Assembly: GCA_913063365.1 (NCBI GenBank)
Contig: CAJXYC010000002.1
Coordinates: 1-35,715, forward strand
Length of the DNA: 35,715 bases
Source of the DNA: an uncultured Cellulomonadaceae bacterium
Lineage (GTDB): Bacteria > Actinomycetota > Actinomycetes > Actinomycetales > Microbacteriaceae
Direction of reading: 5' to 3'
Under the pieces are notes generated by a model that made no database searches, was not told the DNA's origin, and saw only the letters and a list, made by a program, of their open reading frames with translations. Below are positions 8,505 through 14,633 of the stretch, piece after piece. The translations under genes were made by a program, and so were the position numbers. Position 1 is the stretch's first letter, and each line of letters starts with the position of its first letter.

Positions 8505-9776
8505 ATGCGCTACCGGCTTGCCCTCGCCGTTGGTCGGTTGATCCGCCGGCTGGCCCGGGCACGAGGTGGTGGCTCGGCGTTTCCGGGTCTCGTCGCCCTG
8601 CGCATCGATCCGCTCTTTTTGGAGCACTCGATTGGGCAGCTTCCTGGGGGAGTGATGTTCGTGACCGGCTCCAACGGGAAATCGACGACGACGTCGATGA
8701 TCGCCGCGATTCTGCGAGAGCACGGGAAAAAAGTGTTCACGAATCCAGCGGGGAGCAATCTTCCGCAGGGTCTTGCCTCAGCGGTGTTGGCCGATGCCGA
8801 CCGGCAGGGACGACTCCCTGCAGACCTGGCTGTGCTAGAGGTCGATGAGGCGTATGGTCCTCAGATTGCACGACACATCCCACCCGCTCATTTAGTGGTG
8901 ACCAATTTGCAGTTGGATCAACTCAATCGATTTGGCGAGCCGGAGCGGGTGTGGCAGATGATGAGGGACGTTGCCGAGCGCACGTCGGCGACCTTGCTCG
9001 TCAACCAACGAGAACCAGCACTCGTTGCCCTAGGCGAGGGACTCGAGGTTCGAGTCGACACGGTGGATGTTGCACAGTCGCTGGTGGATCAGTCCGGGGA
9101 TTCGCTTGGCGCGGCAGAGCTATTCGACGAGCGCTCCACCGCCACCGCCAGCGGGGCGCCACTTGTCACTCTGGAATCCCGGGGAACACGCAGCGCCATC
9201 GTCTCGGATGATTCGTCTCGCCACGAGATTTCCCTGCCGGACGAGGGCCTCCACTGGGCAATTGATGCGACCGTTGCTCTTGGAGCATCTCGGATTCTCC
9301 TCGGCGAGCAATGGTCGTGGGATGCGGCAGTACAGGCGTTTGCGTCCTTGCCCGTGGTCTACGGCCGCGGCGAGACAGTCCAGTGGAAGGGCGTCGATAT
9401 CACCCTGTTGATGCAGAAAAACCTTCCGAGCATGAGAGCAAACCTCTCCACTGTGAAGACCCAGCCGGAGAGAGTCTGGGTGGCCGTTGACGAGGGAACT
9501 CCTGATCCCTCGTGGATCTTTGACCTGGATTTGGGGCCACTAAAGAGAATCGACGTGCTCTCAGGCACCAAGGCCCATCAGTGGGCCATGTTCTTGGCCT
9601 ACCGAGGGGTCGCAGTGGGAGCAGTCATTGACGACACTGCTCAGGCCATGGATTACTTCTCTCAGGCAGGCACTGCCCCAGTCACAGCCATCGTCAACTA
9701 CGAGCAAATGATGGCGGTAAGACGGCTGGCGGGACGGAAAGACCTGGAGGCCCGGGTGGAAAGTGGGACGTCGTGA
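8505..9776 (+). CDS. MurT-like Mur ligase family protein (DUF1727 C-terminal domain), cysteine-free variant
   Basis: P-loop VTGSNGKSTTTSMIAAIL, VLEVDEAYGPQI, TNLQLDQLNRFGE, C-terminal PDPSWIFDLDL. Translationally coupled to a GatD-like gene. No Cys in 423 aa. Confidence 0.85.
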   Translation: MRYRLALAVGRLIRRLARARGGGSAFPGLVALRIDPLFLEHSIGQLPGGVMFVTGSNGKSTTTSMIAAILREHGKKVFTNPAGSNLPQGLASAVLADADRQGRLPADLAVLEVDEAYGPQIARHIPPAHLVVTNLQLDQLNRFGEPERVWQMMRDVAERTSATLLVNQREPALVALGEGLEVRVDTVDVAQSLVDQSGDSLGAAELFDERSTATASGAPLVTLESRGTRSAIVSDDSSRHEISLPDEGLHWAIDATVALGASRILLGEQWSWDAAVQAFASLPVVYGRGETVQWKGVDITLLMQKNLPSMRANLSTVKTQPERVWVAVDEGTPDPSWIFDLDLGPLKRIDVLSGTKAHQWAMFLAYRGVAVGAVIDDTAQAMDYFSQAGTAPVTAIVNYEQMMAVRRLAGRKDLEARVESGTS

Positions 9777-10471
9777 CAACGCTCCGCATTGTGCGGCTAC
9801 TGCCGGACCTGCTCTCGATTAACGGGTCTCTGGGGAATGCAGAAATCCTCCAGGCTCGGGCCTCGTGGTGGGGCTGGAAGGTGACGGTCAAAGACGTCAC
9901 TGAGGGAGCCACATTCCCCACCTCTGCCGACATTGTTGTGATCGGCCATGGCACGTCCTCGGCGACAACCCGGGCGCTCGCCGCGCTCCACGCTTGGTCT
10001 CCGCACATCCGCTCGGTACACGACAAAGGAGCCGCGATTCTCGGCCTGGGGCTGGGCGGCGACCTTCTGGGCCAGTCCGTTGAGCTGCGTGACGAGAAGC
10101 TCGAGGGTCTCGGAATGACCCCACTCGATGCCGTGTTGCAGCACCATCACGTCTCCACCGAAGTGTGGGGCGTGGATAGCGAGGGCCGTGAAAGCGCTGG
10201 TTATCTGAATGACCTCACCCAGAGGCCGGCTAGTCCCACACCGCTTCTTACCCTTAGCTCTCCACCTTCGGTCTCCGGCGGTGAGGGTCACCACACCAAT
10301 CGGATCTGGGTGTCGGCGGTATCGGGACCACTGCTTGGCCTAAACCCCCATATCGCTGACGACATTCTCCGCTCCCGCGATTCGCTCCCGGAGCCAACCG
10401 AGCGGCATGCGGTGGCAGATGCTGCGGCTGCCAAGGCCAGGCAGGCTATTGCCGGGAGGCTTGGGGTTTAG
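9773..10471 (+). CDS. GatD-like (CobB/CobQ-type class I amidotransferase fold) protein, predicted catalytically inactive glutaminase
   Basis: Overlaps MurT-like stop by 4 bp. LRIVRLLPDLLSINGSLGNAEILQARASWWGW resembles GatD N-terminus; nucleophile-elbow region reads ILGLGLGGDLLG; C-terminal VSAVSGPLLGLNPHIAD aligns with YLHGPLLPKNPxLAD. No Cys in the protein. Confidence 0.8.
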   Translation: MTTLRIVRLLPDLLSINGSLGNAEILQARASWWGWKVTVKDVTEGATFPTSADIVVIGHGTSSATTRALAALHAWSPHIRSVHDKGAAILGLGLGGDLLGQSVELRDEKLEGLGMTPLDAVLQHHHVSTEVWGVDSEGRESAGYLNDLTQRPASPTPLLTLSSPPSVSGGEGHHTNRIWVSAVSGPLLGLNPHIADDILRSRDSLPEPTERHAVADAAAAKARQAIAGRLGV

Positions 10472-11508
10472 TCAGCCCACGTCCGCGGGATGTTCGCGCT
10501 CAAGTGGACGAGAACTTCGTCACCGATGGTTCCGCACCAGGTGGCCCACTGTTCCACCGGGACGCCTCCTCGGCCCAGCACGCAGACGCTATCCCCGGGG
10601 GAGATGGATACTCCAGTCGGCCGTTCGATCACCATGTGATCCACCTCGACCCGTTTGACCGGACAGATGTTGCCAGACACCGACAGAGCCGCCTCCGCCA
10701 CGATCGGAGCGAGGAGTCCGTGACCAGAGCCCACGGCCAAGGTGACCGTATCTCCATCAACGCTCATGACAGGCGCATGGAGCTGGAGGACTGGGTGAAA
10801 GCCGAGGTCTTCAGCACTTCTGTTCGAGAGAGGGCTGACACCGTAGGCAAGAATTCCTAAACGCACCATGTCCAACCTGGCCTCCGGTGCATCCACCAGG
10901 GCGTGAGAGGCGGCCAAATGAAGCTGGTCAGGAGTGAGACCCGCTTCTCTCGCAGCGGTAGCGGCCTGCTGTAGCCGCTGGAGTGCCACGCGGGTGCTCT
11001 CTTCAGAGGTATCCGACAGGTGCGACCAGACGGCATGGACACGAAGTCTTCCTTGGCCTTCTAGCTCTGCAGCCTGGGTCACGAGTGCTGGCCACTGTTC
11101 CGCAGTGGCGCCATTTCGGTTAAGTCCGGTGTCCACTTTGAGGTGAACGATGGCGGGAGAGCTGGATGCGTGCCGGGCAATGTCAGCCAGCTGGCCGTCT
11201 GTCGAGACGCCCAAGTGAACCCCAGCGTTGACGGCCTCGGTGTAGTCCTGTCCCGGGGCAAAAAGCCAGGCCAGCAGCGGAGTATCGGGAGCGAGAGTTC
11301 TCGCTAAGACGGCTGTGTGGAGGTCCAGCACGGCCAGTGCGTCCACTTCTTCAGCGATTGCCGCGGGGGTGATCAGGTCCATTCCGTGGCCGTAAGCGTT
11401 TGATTTGACCGCCAGCATGAGGTCAGTGTCTGGCCCGCAGAGCTGGCGCGCCCTCTCGATGTTCTGCGAGAAGGCCTGCCTCGACAGTGTGATGGAGGGG
11501 CCTGTCAT
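10468..11508 (-). CDS. Alanine racemase-like fold-III PLP protein (atypical active site)
   Basis: N-terminal PLP-Lys motif LAVKSNAYGHG, HLKVDTGLNRNG, VWSHLSD, MVRLGILAYGVSP. ATG 11508 overlaps the upstream stop (ATGA). C-terminal motifs divergent. Confidence 0.85.
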   Translation of the reverse strand: MTGPSITLSRQAFSQNIERARQLCGPDTDLMLAVKSNAYGHGMDLITPAAIAEEVDALAVLDLHTAVLARTLAPDTPLLAWLFAPGQDYTEAVNAGVHLGVSTDGQLADIARHASSSPAIVHLKVDTGLNRNGATAEQWPALVTQAAELEGQGRLRVHAVWSHLSDTSEESTRVALQRLQQAATAAREAGLTPDQLHLAASHALVDAPEARLDMVRLGILAYGVSPLSNRSAEDLGFHPVLQLHAPVMSVDGDTVTLAVGSGHGLLAPIVAEAALSVSGNICPVKRVEVDHMVIERPTGVSISPGDSVCVLGRGGVPVEQWATWCGTIGDEVLVHLSANIPRTWAD

Positions 11509-12158
11509 TTGTTGTTTCCCATCCGCACCACGCGCGGACCAATTCCGGCACCGAGCAGCGTCACCGGGCGTCCAGACCACTCCGCCCATTCGTCAATCGA
11601 GACCGACCCGCCCCAGATCGTCACCTCATCGCCAATCGCAGGGGTGTGGGATCCGGCGTCGAGAATGAGTTGATCCATGGCAATGCGACCGGCGATGGGC
11701 AGGCGAATGCCCTGCCAGTCGACTTCCCCTCCCACGGGATCAAGCCTCGGCACGCCGTCAGCAAACCCGATCGCAACCAACGCCAGTGTGGTGCCAGTCT
11801 CGGTGCGATAAAGCCCTCCGTAGGACACGTCCTCGCCGGCAGGCACCGATTTCACATTCACCACCCGAGCCGACAGAACCTGTCCTCCCGCGCGGTGTGC
11901 ATCGACAACCCATTCGTCAGACCCGGAGTCCACGGCTGTCAGCCCCTTAATGCTCACCCCGTCGTCGAGACGGGCGTGTGAGAAACCAAGTGTGGCGGCA
12001 ATGGCACCTACTTTTTCAACGCCAAACCCGTATGCGTCTGCGCGCAGATCGAGTGGAGCGTCGTTGCCTCGGTCGGCAATGAGGCTCAGTGCCCGCTCAA
12101 GGGCAGAGGCTGGGTGTTCCACCCAGCGAAGGAGCTCTTTAGCTTGCGTCTGCGACAT
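11505..12158 (-). CDS. Alanine racemase C-terminal-domain protein (truncated racemase paralog)
   Basis: APLDLRADAYGFGVEKVGAIAATLG followed directly by a C-terminal domain: DVSYGGLYRTETGTTLALVAIGFADGVPRLDP..IAGRIAMDQLILD..IGDEVTIWG. Start chosen at ATG 12158 (MSQTQAKELL); the ORF-track extension to 12314 overlaps the DUF7455 gene. Confidence 0.8.
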   Translation of the reverse strand: MSQTQAKELLRWVEHPASALERALSLIADRGNDAPLDLRADAYGFGVEKVGAIAATLGFSHARLDDGVSIKGLTAVDSGSDEWVVDAHRAGGQVLSARVVNVKSVPAGEDVSYGGLYRTETGTTLALVAIGFADGVPRLDPVGGEVDWQGIRLPIAGRIAMDQLILDAGSHTPAIGDEVTIWGGSVSIDEWAEWSGRPVTLLGAGIGPRVVRMGNNK

Positions 12159-12372
12159 CGCGCAGGCGGTGGGTCTCGTCGTGCCAGACGAGCGCCGTGT
12201 CCGCGAGAGATTCGCGGTGCTTATCTGCGTGGTGTGCGCAGAAGAGAAGAGCACCGGAGGGCAGAGTGACTCGGACGTAGGCCTGAGCGCCGCAGCTGTC
12301 GCAGTGGTCGCCAAAACCGAGCGGAGTCTCGGCCTCGACGGAGCTGTCGATGGTGGCTGCTGTCTGAGTCAT
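12139..12372 (-). CDS. DUF7455-like small zinc-ribbon-type protein
   Basis: MTQTAATIDSS..HCDSCGAQAYVRVTLPSGALLFCAHHADKHRESLADTALVWHDET; Cys/His motif typical of the actinobacterial family near parE. Start ATG 12372. Confidence 0.8.
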   Translation of the reverse strand: MTQTAATIDSSVEAETPLGFGDHCDSCGAQAYVRVTLPSGALLFCAHHADKHRESLADTALVWHDETHRLRDVADAS

Positions 12373-12557
12373 ACGTGCATCCCTTCTCGAACGGTTATGA
12401 CATTCCACCACGCCCACACCGTCTTTTCCTGCAAGGAGGGTCCTGTTTCGCCCTACGCGTAGTTTTCCCCGAGTTCTGTGTGGCGCAGGTTCAGGCAGAC
12501 ATGGGTTGTCTATTCTCAGGTGTGGCTCACACGCGAGCTTTATGGGGGAAGGTGTCT

Positions 12558-14633
12558 GTGGCAGCGGATTCGTATTCAGCCAGGCACCTCTCGGTGTTGG
12601 AGGGCTTAGAAGCCGTTCGCAAACGCCCCGGAATGTATATCGGTTCGACCGACACCAGAGGGCTCATGCACTGCGTGTGGGAAATCATCGATAACGCCGT
12701 CGACGAAGCCATTGGGGGCTTTGGCGACGCCATCGACGTGGTGATCAGGACCGATGGCAGTGTGGAAATCATCGACCGCGGTAGGGGAGTGCCCGTCGAT
12801 GTGGAGCCCCGGACGGGACTAACAGGTGTCGAGCTCGTGTTCACCAAGCTCCACGCGGGGGGCAAATTCGGTAGCGACTCGTATCAGTCAAGCGGTGGGT
12901 TACACGGTGTCGGCGCGTCTGTCGTGAACGCATTAGCCTCCCGAGTCGATGTCGAAGTTGATCGCGACGGCGCCACCTGGGCCATGTCGTTTCGTCGCGG
13001 CGAACCCGGGGTGTTTAAAGACCCCGCAGACCCTGCTCCAGACGCCGAGTTTTCTCCCTTTGTGGACGGCAGCGAGCTGAAAAAAGTCGGGAAGGTCGCG
13101 AAGAAAACGACCGGCACCAGGGTGCGGTTCTGGCCAGATCCTCAAGTGTTTGGCGATGCCACCCTGTCTTCTGCCGACCTGTTGGATCGCGCGCGTCAGA
13201 CCGCGTTTCTGGTGCCCGGTCTCACGCTCACGATTCGCGACACTCGCGAGACTCCAGAGACCAGCGAATCCTTCCGTTACGACGGCGGGGCAACCGAGTT
13301 TGCCGAATACCTCGCACCAGACCCCGCGGTGGTCGGACCGTGGCGACTAAGCGGCAGTGGAACGTTTACCGAAACAGTGCCCGTGCTGCACGATGACGGG
13401 CATTTGGAGCCGGCTGAGGTCGAGCGGGAGATGGCTGTCGACGTCGTGGTCCAGTGGGGGACTGGATACGACACCGTGGTGAAGAGCTTCGTCAACATCA
13501 TTCAAACCCCCAAAGGCGGCTCACACCTCCAAGGTTTTGACCAGGCCCTGATGAAAACTCTCCGCGCAGAGGTGGAGAAGAATGCCAGGCGCCTCAAAGT
13601 CGGCAACGACAAGTTGGAAAAAGACGATGTCCTGGCCGGATTAACAGCTGTGGTGGCTGTCCGTGTTCCGGAGCCGCAATTCGAGGGCCAGACAAAGGAA
13701 GTGTTGGGGACCCCTGCGGCAAAAAGCATTGTCCAGGCCGTGGTGTCCGAAGGGCTTCGGGCCCGACTCCAGTCAGGGAAGCGAGACGATAAGGCGCAAT
13801 CGGCGATGCTGCTGGAAAAAATCGTCGCGGAGATGAAAACGCGGGTGTCTGCGCGGGCATTGAAAGAAACCCAACGTCGCAAGACAGCGCTCGAGAACTC
13901 CACTTTGCCGACCAAGTTGGTGGATTGTCGCAGCAAGGGAGTCGACGACACGGAGTTGTTCATTGTGGAGGGTGATTCGGCGCTTGGCACCGCGAAACTT
14001 GCGCGCGATTCGGAACACCAGGCCCTATTGCCCATCCGGGGAAAGATTCTGAACACCCAAAAGGCCAGCCTCCAGGACATGTTGAACAACCAAGAGTGCG
14101 CCGCGATCATTCAGGTGATTGGCGCGGGGTCTGGTCGCACTTTTGATCTGGAGCAGGCGCGCTACGGAAAAGTCATCATTATGAGCGACGCCGACGTCGA
14201 TGGTGCCCATATCCGGACGTTGCTGCTCACGTTGTTCTTCCGTTACATGCGGCCCCTGGTGGAGGAAGGGCGAGTGTTCGCCGCGGTCCCACCACTGCAT
14301 CGAATTGTGGTCAAACACCGTGGGAGTACCCCCAACGACGTCATCTACACCTACTCGGAAGCGGAGTTGAACGCCGTGATGGCTGACCTGGAGAAAAAAG
14401 GCTTGTCCTACGAAGACCCAATCCAGCGCTACAAGGGCCTTGGGGAGATGGACGCCGACCAGCTGGCAGAGACGACGATGTCGCCTGCCAAACGGATGCT
14501 CCGGCGGGTTCGAATGGCCGATGCCGAAGCGGCAACGGCGATGTTCGAGTTACTGATGGGCAATGAGGTCCAGCCGAGGCGAGAGTTCATTCAAGAACGT
14601 CCCTACGTCGACACCTCACGAATCGACGTTTAG
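12558..14633 (+). CDS. parE: Type IIA topoisomerase B subunit (topoisomerase IV ParE / GyrB-like)
   Basis: GLEAVRKRPGMYIGSTDTRGLMHCVWEIIDNAVDEA, GGLHGVGASVVNALA, ELFIVEGDSALGTAK, IMSDADVDGAHIRTLLLT. GTG start 12558 chosen from the upstream GGGGGAAGG. Confidence 0.93.
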   Translation: MAADSYSARHLSVLEGLEAVRKRPGMYIGSTDTRGLMHCVWEIIDNAVDEAIGGFGDAIDVVIRTDGSVEIIDRGRGVPVDVEPRTGLTGVELVFTKLHAGGKFGSDSYQSSGGLHGVGASVVNALASRVDVEVDRDGATWAMSFRRGEPGVFKDPADPAPDAEFSPFVDGSELKKVGKVAKKTTGTRVRFWPDPQVFGDATLSSADLLDRARQTAFLVPGLTLTIRDTRETPETSESFRYDGGATEFAEYLAPDPAVVGPWRLSGSGTFTETVPVLHDDGHLEPAEVEREMAVDVVVQWGTGYDTVVKSFVNIIQTPKGGSHLQGFDQALMKTLRAEVEKNARRLKVGNDKLEKDDVLAGLTAVVAVRVPEPQFEGQTKEVLGTPAAKSIVQAVVSEGLRARLQSGKRDDKAQSAMLLEKIVAEMKTRVSARALKETQRRKTALENSTLPTKLVDCRSKGVDDTELFIVEGDSALGTAKLARDSEHQALLPIRGKILNTQKASLQDMLNNQECAAIIQVIGAGSGRTFDLEQARYGKVIIMSDADVDGAHIRTLLLTLFFRYMRPLVEEGRVFAAVPPLHRIVVKHRGSTPNDVIYTYSEAELNAVMADLEKKGLSYEDPIQRYKGLGEMDADQLAETTMSPAKRMLRRVRMADAEAATAMFELLMGNEVQPRREFIQERPYVDTSRIDV

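Noticed and set aside
11505-12158. Interpreting the truncated racemase as a pseudogene
   Set aside because: Frame is intact, coupled to neighbours on both sides by overlaps, and the C-terminal domain motifs are well preserved; better treated as a functional paralog until tested.
12159-12314. N-terminal extension of the truncated racemase ORF (MATTATAAALRPTSES...)
   Set aside because: Overlaps the DUF7455-like gene in another frame and lacks racemase similarity; start moved to ATG 12158.
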